DNA from: Balneatrix alpica DSM 16621 | Lineage (GTDB): Bacteria; Pseudomonadota; Gammaproteobacteria; Pseudomonadales; Balneatricaceae | NCBI RefSeq assembly: GCF_000619885.1 | Contig: NZ_JHUZ01000011.1 | Coordinates: 492,772 to 556,771, forward strand | Reading direction: 5' to 3' | DNA length: 64,000 nt | Shown: positions 30,533 to 40,351 of the stretch, in pieces | Position numbering within the stretch: position 1 is the stretch's first letter | How the letters are laid out: each line of letters opens with the position of its first letter | The notes under the pieces: generated by a model | What the model was told of the DNA's origin: nothing | What the model saw: only the letters and a program-made list of their open reading frames with translations | The model's database searches: none | Translations under genes and position numbers: made by a program

Positions 30533-31160
30533 CCCTATCACAGGGTATTTTTTCAACTTGAGGCAAGATTTTTTCTTGAGAAATCAGTTTGTTGGATAAA
30601 GCCTGCAACTCCGCCTCTGATAATGGCAATTGCCACTGCTGCACATAACGGCTCAAAAGATGAACTTTCGCCTCTAGCCCTGCCTCCACCGCCTGTTGCT
30701 TTACCCACTCAGCCAAGCTATGCCGCCCATAAACCCCAAGGGACCAATAACCACGCAATTCCCCTTGATTAATCGGCAGCATCTCGACTTTAAGCAGCTT
30801 TGCCAACCCTTGCAGGCGCTGCTGCTGTTGCCCATCCGGAGGTGAAGCATACACCCAGTAATCACCGGGCAAATTCGCCTGCACTGCTCGTAGCGGCAAA
30901 TTAACACCGTACTGCTGCCACCATTGTTGCCAATAGCGCGCTTGATGCTCATCACTAAACAGCCAGGCTGGACACTCTCCCTGCTGCACAGGCGGGCGAA
31001 CGCTTAACGCCTCAGGACTCAACTCGCTCAACAAACGAACCTGTTTAGCGGCTAAGACTGGCAGGCTCAGAGGAGCCGCGCTTTGCCATTGCCATTGCTG
31101 CCAGCCATACCAGCCCAACAACAGGTTCACACCTAGCAATGGCAACCACCAGCGCCCCAT
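30519..31160 (-). CDS. SPOR-like domain membrane protein
   Basis: 213 residues: one N-terminal TM helix (about 4-22) then a Gln/Trp-rich periplasmic part. The C-terminal half GDYWVYASPPDG ... GELRGYWSLGVYGRHSLAEWVKQQAVEAG resembles the two halves of a SPOR fold, which binds denuded peptidoglycan at division sites. The match is by pattern and by position: pseudomonads also have a SPOR protein between coaX and the tRNA cluster. It starts directly after the coaX stop and is co-transcribed with birA-coaX. Confidence 0.7.
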   Translation of the reverse strand: MGRWWLPLLGVNLLLGWYGWQQWQWQSAAPLSLPVLAAKQVRLLSELSPEALSVRPPVQQGECPAWLFSDEHQARYWQQWWQQYGVNLPLRAVQANLPGDYWVYASPPDGQQQQRLQGLAKLLKVEMLPINQGELRGYWSLGVYGRHSLAEWVKQQAVEAGLEAKVHLLSRYVQQWQLPLSEAELQALSNKLISQEKILPQVEKIPCDRVASG

Positions 31161-31925
31161 CTATTGTTCCTCACCCCACTGCACCATCAGGCCATCCAGC
31201 ACCAATTCATCATGCCAGCTGGTTTCCAGGCGTGGCTGCCGCTGCTGACGATAGAACTCAAGCAAACTTTGCCCATCCCCACCAGCAAATATCCAGAGCG
31301 GATTGCTCAGCTGCTGCAACAGAACCTGCTCAACTTGATTCAACATCCCCAGCTCAAGCACCATCTCCGCATTAAGTACACAAGCCTCTGTCACCACTCC
31401 AGGCATCAGCTCTGGCTGCCGTTCCTGCAGCATATGAATTTGATGGGTATTACCCAGCAGCGCCCGACGACGCATCTGCCGACCTGGAAAGATATAGCCT
31501 CCCAAGTGAGCGCCATCTTGCCGTAGCAGATCCAACGTTACTGCACTTCCCGCCTGCAAAATGGCAACATCACGCTGCGGATAGGCTCGCTTAGCAGCCA
31601 ACAATGCCAGCCAGCGATCCACCCCCAAACGCTGCCACTGCTGATACGCATTACGGACACCAGCAGCTTCCTGCTGAGTTTGCGCACGCCAAAAACCAAT
31701 CCCACACTGAGCCAAGTCTTGCTCCAACTGCCTCAACAGATCGAGATTCGCCACCGACGCAATCGCCACAACCTCCACCTGATACTGAATTGCCAGCGGA
31801 GTCAGCGCCAACAATTCATCACTGACAAGCACTCCCCTAGCGCACCAATGCCCTGCGTTACCATAGCGCCACTTGATGCGGGTATTACCAACATCCACCT
31901 CAAGGCGTGAGCTTGGCACGAACAC
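31161..31925 (-). CDS. coaX: Type III pantothenate kinase
   Basis: 254-residue ASKHA-fold kinase for the first step of CoA synthesis. Phosphate-binding DVGNTRIKWRYG at residues 11-22, GVDRWLALLAA, and LQAGSAVTLDLL in place of the usual DxGTA(I/V)T motif, with GGYIFPGRQM after. Feedback-insensitive class. The start overlaps birA by 26 bases. Confidence 0.94.
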   Translation of the reverse strand: MFVPSSRLEVDVGNTRIKWRYGNAGHWCARGVLVSDELLALTPLAIQYQVEVVAIASVANLDLLRQLEQDLAQCGIGFWRAQTQQEAAGVRNAYQQWQRLGVDRWLALLAAKRAYPQRDVAILQAGSAVTLDLLRQDGAHLGGYIFPGRQMRRRALLGNTHQIHMLQERQPELMPGVVTEACVLNAEMVLELGMLNQVEQVLLQQLSNPLWIFAGGDGQSLLEFYRQQRQPRLETSWHDELVLDGLMVQWGEEQ

Positions 31926-32883
31926 TCACCTCTCCCCCATAGAATACTTGCCGTCCCTGAGCAGTCTGCAATTCCAACCCACCACCCAAGTCAATCCCAG
32001 TCAACACCCCATCAATCTGCTGCGCCCCGGAAGTCAAACTAACCGCCTGGTTCAACCACAAACCATACTTCAACCACTCCTCACGCAAGGGGGCAAAGCC
32101 CCCCAGTTGAAAAGCTTCGAGCAAAGGCACAAGCCGATTGAGCAATGCCGCCAGCAGCTGTGTACGCCCCACATCAGTTGGCAAATAAGGTCGCAAACTA
32201 CACCAAGGCTGATCAATACTGGCAGCATCTTCGCTATGCATATCAACATTAATCCCGACACCAATCACCACCTGACAGCGACCACTTGCCTCAGCATTCA
32301 ACTCCAGCAAAATACCGGCTACTTTACGCCCCTGCACCCAAACATCGTTCGGCCACTTTAGCGCAACGCCCTCAACTCCTAGCCGTTCAAGCGCCTGGGC
32401 CAACGCCAGCCCTACCACCAAACTCAAACCTTCCAAGCTACCGGGACCGGTTTCAAACTCCCAAACCAGAGATAGGTAAATATTCTGCGCAAAAGGACTA
32501 ATCCACTGCCTTCCACGCCGTCCGCGCCCCTGACGCTGGTGCTCTGCGATGATCAATACCCCCCCAGCATCAGCCTGTTGAGTGCGCTCAAGCGCTAAGC
32601 GATTGGTGGAGTCGAGACTCAAGTAATATTCCGGGCGCAAGCGCGATTGCAGCTCAGGCTGCAACCATTGAGGAAGCGCATCCATATCAATCAATTCAAT
32701 CGCATGCGCTAATCGATAACCCTTACCCTGCACAGCATGGAGATCCAATCCCCACTCCGCTAAGCCCTGTAGGTGTTTCCACACAGCGGTACGACTCACA
32801 CCCAACTCTCGCCCCAGCCAGGCCCCTGAACACCAACGTCCGCCAGCCAATAACTGCACCAACTTAAACTGCAACTCGCTCAA
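31900..32883 (-). CDS. birA: Biotin-protein ligase / biotin operon repressor BirA
   Basis: 327 residues: N-terminal winged helix (about 1-65, LGVSRTAVWKHLQGL), central ligase domain with the biotinyl-AMP loop QGRGRRGRQW and catalytic KWPNDVWVQGRKVAGIL, and C-terminal SH3-like domain. Activates biotin and transfers it to AccB; with the HTH it should also repress bio genes. ATGA overlap with the upstream MBL gene. Confidence 0.96.
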   Translation of the reverse strand: MSELQFKLVQLLAGGRWCSGAWLGRELGVSRTAVWKHLQGLAEWGLDLHAVQGKGYRLAHAIELIDMDALPQWLQPELQSRLRPEYYLSLDSTNRLALERTQQADAGGVLIIAEHQRQGRGRRGRQWISPFAQNIYLSLVWEFETGPGSLEGLSLVVGLALAQALERLGVEGVALKWPNDVWVQGRKVAGILLELNAEASGRCQVVIGVGINVDMHSEDAASIDQPWCSLRPYLPTDVGRTQLLAALLNRLVPLLEAFQLGGFAPLREEWLKYGLWLNQAVSLTSGAQQIDGVLTGIDLGGGLELQTAQGRQVFYGGEVSVRAKLTP

Positions 32884-34280
32884 AGTTCACCCTCGTTCCA
32901 GTCACCATCCCGCTCAAACAACTCCACCTGCTCTCCCAGCTCCGGACTGCGCACCTCTCTCCAGCCCAAGCGGCTATGTATATGCTCAACCATCGCCGAC
33001 GCTGCTGCCGTTTCTCCATGAGTTACAAACACTTGCTGGGGCGGCGTTTTAATCTGCACTAACCACTGCAGAATATCTTCATAATCACCGTGCGCAGATA
33101 AGGCCTCCAGATTAAGCACCTCTGCCTTCACCGCCACCTGCTCACCCAGCAACTTGATATACTCCGCCCCCTGCACCATCGCCTGCCCTCGCGTACCCGC
33201 CGCCTGAAACCCCAAAAAAAGAATGGTGTTAGCCGGATTAGGCGCCAAATAACGCAAGTGGTGCAGCACCCGCCCACCGGTCGCCATCCCACTGGCAGAA
33301 ACGATAATGGACGGGAAACGCTGCTGCGCCAGCGCCTGAGACTCCTCCACCGTGCGTACATAGGTCGTCATAGCATCAATACGCTGGCACTGCGCTGCAG
33401 TAAGGCGATGAGAAGCATGCTCATCACAGAAAATTTCGGTGGCACTAATCGCCATAGGGCTATTGAGATAAACCGGTAGTTTGGGAATCCGCCCTGCTTC
33501 CTGCAATTGCTGAATCAAATACAACACTAACTGTGCTCGCCCCACCGCAAAGGCTGGCAATAGCAGAGTTCCACCTCGTTTACAGGTACGATTGATCACC
33601 TCCGCCAACGCTTCCAAAGCATCGATCTGTGGGTGCCGCCTATCACCGTAGGTAGATTCGACCACCAGTACATCAGCACGCTTGACTGGCGTTGGTGGAT
33701 ACTCGATCCAGTCCTGCTGCCTTCCTAGGTCGCCACTAAACAGCAACACTCGATGCCCATTGCTGATTTGCACACTGGTCGCACCAAGAATATGCCCTGC
33801 CTCTTCAAAACGCAGGGTGAGACCAGGAGCCACTTCGATGTATTGGCTCAATGGCTGCGGACGAAACAGGGTTAGCGCATATCGAGCCTCCTCTTCGGTA
33901 TAGAGTGGCTCTGCCGGATGATGCTTCGAATAACCATGTTTATTAGCGTAGCGAGCCTCTTCCTCTTGCAAAAAGCCAGAGTCAGGCAACAGCAAACCAC
34001 AAAGCTTGGCCGTTCCGACACTCGCATACACCGGGCCATTGAATCCAGCTTTTACCAGAGCTGGCAGATAGCCACTATGGTCAATATGGGCGTGGGTCAG
34101 AATCACTGCATCCAAACTGGCGGGATCAACGGGAAAAGGCGCTCGATTGCGCAGACGCAGATCTTTTAATCCTTGAAACAGGCCCGCATCGACTAGCAAG
34201 CGAGCCCCTTTCCACTCTACGAGATACTTGGAACCTGTTACGGTCTGCACCCCACCCAAAAAGGTTAAACGACATGCCAT
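32880..34280 (-). CDS. MBL-fold/beta-CASP RNA-processing-type hydrolase
   Basis: 466 residues. The metallo-beta-lactamase signature THAHIDHSGYLPAL, downstream metal ligands (AGHILGA, FSGDLGR), then the beta-CASP part (ESTYGDRRH, LLPAFAVGRAQ) and the C-terminal RMMBL-like end (NLEALSAHGDYEDIL, VTHGE). This is the CPSF73/YsaC-like family; activity as RNA endo/exonuclease is inferred. ATG at 34280 has AAAGGAAC ahead; a 14-residue upstream extension lacks a ribosome site. 42 bases after pomB, ATGA overlap with birA. Confidence 0.9.
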   Translation of the reverse strand: MACRLTFLGGVQTVTGSKYLVEWKGARLLVDAGLFQGLKDLRLRNRAPFPVDPASLDAVILTHAHIDHSGYLPALVKAGFNGPVYASVGTAKLCGLLLPDSGFLQEEEARYANKHGYSKHHPAEPLYTEEEARYALTLFRPQPLSQYIEVAPGLTLRFEEAGHILGATSVQISNGHRVLLFSGDLGRQQDWIEYPPTPVKRADVLVVESTYGDRRHPQIDALEALAEVINRTCKRGGTLLLPAFAVGRAQLVLYLIQQLQEAGRIPKLPVYLNSPMAISATEIFCDEHASHRLTAAQCQRIDAMTTYVRTVEESQALAQQRFPSIIVSASGMATGGRVLHHLRYLAPNPANTILFLGFQAAGTRGQAMVQGAEYIKLLGEQVAVKAEVLNLEALSAHGDYEDILQWLVQIKTPPQQVFVTHGETAAASAMVEHIHSRLGWREVRSPELGEQVELFERDGDWNEGEL

Positions 34281-34322
34281 AGCTCTGTTCCTTTCTGTGC
34301 GGGGCCGCCAACCAAGGCGCAA

Positions 34323-35276
34323 TTAGAATATTTCGATCGGCCGCAATCCTTGGATTTCCTCTGGTGCAGGCGGCGGAATCTCCGGCACGTCCTGACTAAA
34401 GGTATCTTTACCCTGCTGGATGACAATTTCGACTCGACGGTTAACCGCGCGATTAGCAGAGGTGTTATTCGGCGCCAACGGCTTAGTATCTGAATGACCT
34501 GACACCGAGAAGCGACGCTGATCCAGACGCCCATCAGCAAACAACTCCTCTGCCACCGTCAAGGCTCGAGCAGTGGAAAGCGCCCAGTTAGACTGATACA
34601 GCACTGTATTGATCGGCACATTATCCGTATGCCCCTCAATGCCGATGCGCCCTCTCACCCCCAACAGCACATCACGCACCTTAGCCAATACCGGCACAAA
34701 GGCATAACTTAGCTCTGCTGTTCCTGACTCAAAGGAGCCATTATCTTTCAAACGGATAATGATTTTATTCTCTTTCGTTTCGACCTCAATCGAGCCTTCG
34801 GAGATCTCTGCATTTAAAGCCGCAGCGATGTTGACCGCAGTTTGCTCGGCTTCCATTTGCGCCTCTTGCTCAGACTGAGCATCTTGCTGCTGGAGATTAT
34901 CCTGAGTGGATTCTGAATGCTTTTCTTGTTCCTGCTCAACCTGGCCCGGCTCACAGCGTACATCCAAGGTGCTCAGGGTTTGCTCGGTAGTGAACTGACG
35001 AACTTCGTTGAGGGGGGTAGGATCTGGGCGCCCGGGACTGAACTCCTGCGCCACAATACTGGTACCTTTGGGAATATCTTTGACCTTAATTTGGTTTTGT
35101 ACCCCAAAAGCCTCTCGCATCGAGCCCGCGATCTGTTTGTACTTCAGCACATCCATCTCCGAGAAAGACAGCAGCAGTACGAAAAAGCACATCAATAGTG
35201 ACATCAAGTCAGCGAAAGTCGCCAACCATCCGGGCAAACCGGCTTTACATTTACACTCTTCTGCTTCGTCAGACAT
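34323..35276 (-). CDS. pomB: Flagellar motor stator protein PomB/MotB
   Basis: 317 residues. A single TM (about 16-40) carries the ion-binding Asp23 in WLATFADLMSLLMCFFVLLL. A Gln/Glu-rich linker (about 115-150) precedes the OmpA-like peptidoglycan-binding domain: GIEGHTDNVPI, NWALSTARALTVAEEL and NRAVNRRVEIVI. The length and the similarity of its partner to PomA suggest a sodium-driven stator. It follows pomA by 14 bases. Confidence 0.94.
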   Translation of the reverse strand: MSDEAEECKCKAGLPGWLATFADLMSLLMCFFVLLLSFSEMDVLKYKQIAGSMREAFGVQNQIKVKDIPKGTSIVAQEFSPGRPDPTPLNEVRQFTTEQTLSTLDVRCEPGQVEQEQEKHSESTQDNLQQQDAQSEQEAQMEAEQTAVNIAAALNAEISEGSIEVETKENKIIIRLKDNGSFESGTAELSYAFVPVLAKVRDVLLGVRGRIGIEGHTDNVPINTVLYQSNWALSTARALTVAEELFADGRLDQRRFSVSGHSDTKPLAPNNTSANRAVNRRVEIVIQQGKDTFSQDVPEIPPPAPEEIQGLRPIEIF

Positions 35277-35290
35277 GGCGCACCTTCTGA

Positions 35291-36052
35291 CTACTCGCCT
35301 TCAGCGCTTAAGCGCTTAGACTCGGGCAGATAGTTTTTCAGCATTTGCTCAATCACGCGGGGGTTTTGACCCGCCTGAATCGCCAACAGGCCATCAATAA
35401 TCATCGCTCCGGTTTCAGCTTCCTCAGCATTGCGCAGTGCCAGCTTATCGGCGATAGGCAGCGCCACCACACTGGCAAACACCGCGCCATAGAGCGTAGT
35501 CAACAAGGCTACTGCCATCGCTGGGCCGATTGCTTTAGGGTCATCCATTGCCGCCAACATCTGCACCAGACCCACCAGAGTACCGATCATTCCCATCGCT
35601 GGCGCCACATCACCGATGGAAGCAAAAATTTTGATCCCTAACTCATGGCGCTGATTAGTCAGCTTCATTTCTTTATTCAACAGTACCCGCACGACTTCTG
35701 GATCATGGCCATCCACCAGCAACTGCATACCACGCTGCATAAAGGGACTGGAGACCTGCTTATCCTCTAGAGACAACAACCCCCCTTTACGCGCGGCATC
35801 TGCTACCTCAACGATCTCTTGAATCAGAGCATTAGGATCAATCGACTTAAACATGAAGGCCTTAGCTGCCACCTTACCCGCCGTCAAAAACTGTGCCAGG
35901 GTAAACTTGATCATGGCCACCATCAGGGAGCCCACCCCTACGATCAATATGGAAGGCACATCAAGGAAGGCGCCAATATTGCCACCCATTAACATGGCGG
36001 CAATGATCAGGCCAAATCCGCCGATCAATCCTACGAGCGTCGCTATATCCAC
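35291..36052 (-). CDS. pomA: Flagellar motor stator protein PomA
   Basis: 253 residues, four TM helices. MDIATLVGLIGGFGLIIAAM, KAFMFKSIDPN, DVAPAMGMIGTLVGLVQML and DDPKAIGPAMAVALLTTLYGA match Vibrio PomA closely. With PomB it forms the Na+-conducting stator. Divergent from xseB; no other flagellar genes are in the window. Confidence 0.95.
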   Translation of the reverse strand: MDIATLVGLIGGFGLIIAAMLMGGNIGAFLDVPSILIVGVGSLMVAMIKFTLAQFLTAGKVAAKAFMFKSIDPNALIQEIVEVADAARKGGLLSLEDKQVSSPFMQRGMQLLVDGHDPEVVRVLLNKEMKLTNQRHELGIKIFASIGDVAPAMGMIGTLVGLVQMLAAMDDPKAIGPAMAVALLTTLYGAVFASVVALPIADKLALRNAEEAETGAMIIDGLLAIQAGQNPRVIEQMLKNYLPESKRLSAEGE

Positions 36053-36221
36053 AAAAACCCCTCAACCCCGTTCCAGAGCCAGAAGAAGATTAAATAATGT
36101 ACAAAATACAAGACCTTAGAAGCCTGACTCAGGCGCTGTTATTATAGAGCACATTGTCGTTAAAATGGCATGTAGTAAAGCTTGCCGATAATAGACCTAA
36201 ATGCCAAGGGGGATTAACGGG

Positions 36222-36470
36222 GTGGCACGTAAGAAAAAGGTCGACTTTGAACAATCCCTGCACGAGTTGGAAAATCTAGTACAACGCCTCGAGCAGGGGG
36301 ATCTGAGTCTCGAAGAGTCCCTCAATGCGTTTGAAAACGGTATACATCTCGTCAGAGAGTGCCAACAGACCCTGCAAGAAGCCGAGCAAAAAGTGCAACT
36401 GCTGCTAGAGCAGGATGGTCAGCTGCAACGCCTCGACTTCACCGCAGGAGACAACCGTGAACCTGGCTGA
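36222..36470 (+). CDS. xseB: Exodeoxyribonuclease VII small subunit
   Basis: 82 residues from GTG ([20 protein letters not shown]). The [25 protein letters not shown] stretch is the family signature. The start was set at GTG 36222 because AAGGGGG lies nine bases ahead; the ATG at 36201 would lie upstream of that site. Overlaps ispA by 14 bases in xseB-ispA-dxs. Confidence 0.93.
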   Translation: MARKKKVDFEQSLHELENLVQRLEQGDLSLEESLNAFENGIHLVRECQQTLQEAEQKVQLLLEQDGQLQRLDFTAGDNREPG

Positions 36471-37335
36471 TTTTACCCAAGCCTGCTGTCAACGAGTGGA
36501 TAACGAACTCCATCAGCATACCCAAGCCTATCCCGGCGCAGAGCGCTTGCTTGAGGCAATGCGTTATAGTCTGTTTAACGGCGGCAAACGGATGCGTCCC
36601 CTGCTCAGCTACGCCACTGCAGAAGCACTGGGGCTGGCAGCCACTCAGATCGATTCCCTTGCCGCAGCGATTGAGTGCATCCATGCCTACTCATTAATCC
36701 ATGACGATCTTCCCGCCATGGATGATGATGATCTACGCCGTGGCAAACCCACTTGCCATATTGCTTTTGATGAGGCGACCGCCATCCTCGCAGGCGATGC
36801 GCTCAACACGCTTGCCTTTCAGATTCTCGCCAGCAGCAATCGTTATAGCGACAGCATCAAAATCAAGCTGATTCAGCAACTTAGCCAAGCTGCAGGGGCT
36901 CAGGGCATGGTAGCTGGGCAAATGATGGATATCGCCGCCACTGCCCAGTCGATCGAATTGACCGAGCTGGAGCGTTTGCACCAACATAAAACCGGCGCCC
37001 TGTTACGCGCCAGTATCCTGATGGCCGCCACCGCCGCCCAAGCCAACGAGACTCAGCTTCAACAGCTAGATAGCTATGCCCAAGCTATAGGCCTGGCCTT
37101 TCAAATCAAAGATGATGTGCTGGATATTGAGGGCGATACCGCCACCCTGGGCAAACCTCAGGGCTCTGACCTTGCTTTGGCTAAATCGACTTTTCCGGCG
37201 CTACTAGGCTTGCAGGCCTGCCACCAGCGCCTGGCCCAACTTGAACAACAAGCCCTGACGGCACTGGATGGCTGGGGCACTGCAGCCGAGCGACTGCGCC
37301 AGCTTGCCCGCTATATCATCCAGCGTCACTATTAA
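36457..37335 (+). CDS. ispA: Farnesyl diphosphate synthase
   Basis: 292 residues from GTG with AGGAG ahead, inside the end of xseB. First Asp-rich motif [14 protein letters not shown], second motif [13 protein letters not shown], and GGKRMRPLL for IPP binding. Makes C15-PP from IPP and DMAPP. An ATG reading from 36415 is possible but has no ribosome site. Confidence 0.96.
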   Translation: MNLADFTQACCQRVDNELHQHTQAYPGAERLLEAMRYSLFNGGKRMRPLLSYATAEALGLAATQIDSLAAAIECIHAYSLIHDDLPAMDDDDLRRGKPTCHIAFDEATAILAGDALNTLAFQILASSNRYSDSIKIKLIQQLSQAAGAQGMVAGQMMDIAATAQSIELTELERLHQHKTGALLRASILMAATAAQANETQLQQLDSYAQAIGLAFQIKDDVLDIEGDTATLGKPQGSDLALAKSTFPALLGLQACHQRLAQLEQQALTALDGWGTAAERLRQLARYIIQRHY

Positions 37336-37385
37336 CCAACCCCACATGGCCTAACCTGAGTCAGCCTGAGTGTAATCGAGCCCTT

Positions 37386-39140
37386 ATGTACCATTCACTG
37401 CCCCAGCAGCGCCCGGCGACTCCCTTATTGGATAGCCTGAACCTGCCCCAAGACCTGCGCCAATGCTCCATCGATACCCTGGTGCAACTGGCGGACGAGG
37501 TGCGCCATTATCTGCTCTGGAGTGTTGGCCAAAGCGGCGGCCACTTTGGCGCAGGGTTAGGAGTAGTGGAGCTGAGCCTTGCCCTCCACCACCTTCTCAA
37601 TACACCGGAAGACGTCTTGATTTGGGACGTGGGCCACCAAGCCTACCCACATAAGTTGCTCACTGGGCGCATGCAGGATCTGCCGCGAATTCGTCAGCGG
37701 AATGGCCTGGCGCCCTTCCCTTGCCGGGAAGAAAGTCCCTACGACTGCTTTGGCGTTGGCCATTCCAGCACCTCGATCAGTGCAGCCTTAGGCATGGCGA
37801 TCGCCAAACGTCAGCTAGGTAAGCCCGTACGCTCCGTAGCGGTCATTGGGGATGGCGCCTGCACTGCCGGCATGGCTTTCGAGGCGATTAATCATGCTGC
37901 CCAGACTGGGGTCGATCTGAGCGTCATCCTCAACGATAACGATATGTCGATTTCCCCCAACGTGGGCAGCTTGGCCACCTACCTGGACTCCAGCCATGCC
38001 CACGAACTCTTCAGCGCATTAGGCTTTCATTACCATGGCCCGCTGGATGGTCACGACCTTCCCACCCTGGTGCCACAACTGGCGCATCTGCTGCAGCAAC
38101 CAGGCTTACACCTGATTCATGTACAAACCCGCAAAGGTAAAGGTTTTGCCCCAGCAGAAGCTGACCCTGTCGGCTTTCACGCCATTGGCAAGTTAGCACC
38201 CGCTCACAGCCCGGCGCCTACACCCCGTCCTAAATACAGCAATATCTTCGGTCAATGGCTCTGTGATCAAGCTGCCGCAGACCCGCGCTTACTCGCCATT
38301 ACCCCAGCCATGCGTGAAGGCTCCGACTTGATCGCCTTCTCCGAGCGCTATCCCGAGCGCTACTTTGATGTTGGCATTGCTGAGCAGCATGCCCTCACCC
38401 TGGCAGCCGGCATGGCCTGCGCAGGCGCCAAGCCAGTCGTGGCGATCTACTCCACCTTTTTACAACGGGCCTACGATCAGCTAATCCACGATATTGCCTT
38501 GCAGGATCTGGACGTACTCCTCGCCCTCGACCGTGCCGGTCTGGTAGGTGAAGATGGCCCCACCCATGCCGGGGTGTATGACATCAGTTTTCTGCGCTGC
38601 ATTCCCAACATGGTGATCATGGCACCTGCGGATGAAGCCGAAACCCGCGCACTACTCAATACCGGCTACCACTATCCTGGCCCTGCCGCCGTCCGTTATC
38701 CCCGCGGTCATGGTCCAGGCTTAGCGCCGGGGCACAGCCTGGAGCCTCTCCCGCTGGGCAAAGCCCGGCTGCTCCAGGCAGGTCACGAGCTGGCCATCCT
38801 CGCCTTTGGACCACTGCTTTATGATGCACTTCCCCTTGCCACAGAGTGGCAAGCTACCCTGGTAGACATGCGTTTTGTTAAACCTCTGGATACCCAGCTC
38901 TTAGATCAGCTGGCACAACACCATCCCTATATTGTCACCCTGGAAGAGCAGGCACTGGCCGGCGGCGCTGGCTCTGCCGTCAATGAATACCTACTGGGAC
39001 AAGGCTTCAAGGGGCAGATTCTCAACCTGGGCCTGCCTGATTGCTATCTGGCCCATGGCAGCCCCAGCCAACAGCGTGAGGACGCAGGTCTTGACCCAAA
39101 CAGCCTGCGCCAGCGCATTAGCCAATGGTGGCGCCGCTAA
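37386..39140 (+). CDS. dxs: 1-Deoxy-D-xylulose-5-phosphate synthase, short form
   Basis: 584-residue thiamine diphosphate enzyme that begins the MEP pathway. ThDP motif GDGACTAGMAFEAINHA, NDNDMSISPNVG, then YSTFLQRAYDQ and DRAGLVGEDGPTHAG in the pyrimidine domain, and a transketolase C-terminal domain. It is about 35-40 residues shorter than E. coli Dxs; the missing part falls after NVGSLATYL, where E. coli has the loop with YSSLREGGKK and VPGTLFEELGF. That loop is disordered in known Dxs structures. All catalytic residues I can place are present, so I expect activity. Confidence 0.96.
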   Translation: MYHSLPQQRPATPLLDSLNLPQDLRQCSIDTLVQLADEVRHYLLWSVGQSGGHFGAGLGVVELSLALHHLLNTPEDVLIWDVGHQAYPHKLLTGRMQDLPRIRQRNGLAPFPCREESPYDCFGVGHSSTSISAALGMAIAKRQLGKPVRSVAVIGDGACTAGMAFEAINHAAQTGVDLSVILNDNDMSISPNVGSLATYLDSSHAHELFSALGFHYHGPLDGHDLPTLVPQLAHLLQQPGLHLIHVQTRKGKGFAPAEADPVGFHAIGKLAPAHSPAPTPRPKYSNIFGQWLCDQAAADPRLLAITPAMREGSDLIAFSERYPERYFDVGIAEQHALTLAAGMACAGAKPVVAIYSTFLQRAYDQLIHDIALQDLDVLLALDRAGLVGEDGPTHAGVYDISFLRCIPNMVIMAPADEAETRALLNTGYHYPGPAAVRYPRGHGPGLAPGHSLEPLPLGKARLLQAGHELAILAFGPLLYDALPLATEWQATLVDMRFVKPLDTQLLDQLAQHHPYIVTLEEQALAGGAGSAVNEYLLGQGFKGQILNLGLPDCYLAHGSPSQQREDAGLDPNSLRQRISQWWRR

Positions 39141-39151
39141 GCCCCTACCAT

Positions 39152-39186
39152 AAACAGCAAAGGCGCCGAGGGCGCCTTTGCTGTTT
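39152..39186. terminator. Bidirectional terminator between dxs and ribA
   Basis: A 16-bp perfect stem (AAACAGCAAAGGCGCC, loop GAG) with A/T-rich bases at both feet, between convergent dxs and ribA. Confidence 0.88.
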
Positions 39187-39202
39187 GATCGTCACGACTG
39201 CA

Positions 39203-39817
39203 TTAATCTTGATGATGCAGAATAAAGGGCCCTTCAAACATATGCCCTAGCTTACCCGCTTTGGTGGCCAGATAACCTGCATTGTAAACATTATGGCCTA
39301 CCTGCAGCGGCACCCGCTCCACTACATTAACCCCCGCCTGCTGCATGGCTTTTACCTTACGAGGATTGTTCGTCATCAAACGCACAGCCTTAATCCCTAG
39401 ATGCTCCAGCATCGGCTGACAGAGGCTATAGTCACGCTGATCAGCGGCAAAGCCCAGACGTTCATTCGCCTCAACCGTATCCGCCCCCTGATCCTGCAGA
39501 TTGTAGGCGCGGATCTTATTCAGCAGGCCAATTCCCCGCCCTTCTTGACGCAGATAGAGCAGTGCCCCCCGTCCCGCTTTGGCAATTTTCTCCAAGGCTG
39601 CTTGCAACTGAAAACCGCAATCACAACGCAGACTAAAGAGCGCATCACCGGTTAAGCACTCGGAGTGGATACGGGCCAGCAAAGGCTCCCCGCTACTCAG
39701 ATCCCCTAAGGTCAAGACCACATGCTCTTTACCGCTCTGCTCATCAGCAAAGCCGTGCATAGTAAAGACTGCCCAAGGGGTGGGCAGTCGTGAAGAGGCA
39801 ACAAAACGCACACTCAC
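39203..39817 (-). CDS. ribA: GTP cyclohydrolase II
   Basis: 204 residues. Zn ligands in [20 protein letters not shown], catalytic [17 protein letters not shown], and LMTNNPRKV for GTP. Opens the GTP branch of riboflavin synthesis. Last gene of the nrdR-rib operon, 38 bases after pgpA; it makes good the activity that the RibA-like tail of RibB has lost. Confidence 0.96.
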   Translation of the reverse strand: MSVRFVASSRLPTPWAVFTMHGFADEQSGKEHVVLTLGDLSSGEPLLARIHSECLTGDALFSLRCDCGFQLQAALEKIAKAGRGALLYLRQEGRGIGLLNKIRAYNLQDQGADTVEANERLGFAADQRDYSLCQPMLEHLGIKAVRLMTNNPRKVKAMQQAGVNVVERVPLQVGHNVYNAGYLATKAGKLGHMFEGPFILHHQD

Positions 39818-39855
39818 CAGGACTTATCCTCTCATACGGGCCAGGCGGCCAAGCG

Positions 39856-40350
39856 TTATATCATAACCCAATGCCACAACAGCACTGAAGCTTGCAGGGC
39901 AACCCAGGCAAATACCCCGGCCAAAATATCATCCAGCATAATCCCTAAACCGCCGTGAACGTGGCGATCCAGCCAGCTGATAGGCCAGGGTTTGGCAATA
40001 TCAAAGACCCGAAACCAAACGAACCCCAAAGCAATCCAATACGGATTAGGTTCCAGTAAAAACAGGGTAATCCCCAAACCGACAAACTCATCCCAGACTA
40101 TCGCTGGATGATCATGCACCCGCCAGTCCCGTGCAGTTTTATCGCACACATAGATGCCTACCAGCACCGCCAACAGCAACAAGGCCAAATACCCTGTCCA
40201 GGGCAGCAATAAACCCAAACTCACCAAAGGCACCGCAGCCAGGGTACCAAAGGTGCCCGGCGCCTTAGGCGCCAAACCACTACCAAAGCCGGTTGCCAGC
40301 CAATAAGCAGGATGCTTCAAAATAGAGTAGGGAATGGGGTGCTTAGCCAT
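39856..40350 (-). CDS. pgpA: Phosphatidylglycerophosphatase A
   Basis: 164-residue inner-membrane phosphatase with about four TM helices. The family stretch GSGLAPKAPGTFGTLAAVPL and VWDEFVGLGITL and FRVFDIAKPWPI are visible. The ATG at 40350 (MAKHPIPYSILKHP) is one base after the thiL stop (TAATATG), so it is coupled; a longer frame upstream lies wholly in thiL. Confidence 0.93.
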   Translation of the reverse strand: MAKHPIPYSILKHPAYWLATGFGSGLAPKAPGTFGTLAAVPLVSLGLLLPWTGYLALLLLAVLVGIYVCDKTARDWRVHDHPAIVWDEFVGLGITLFLLEPNPYWIALGFVWFRVFDIAKPWPISWLDRHVHGGLGIMLDDILAGVFAWVALQASVLLWHWVMI

Positions 40351-40351
40351 A

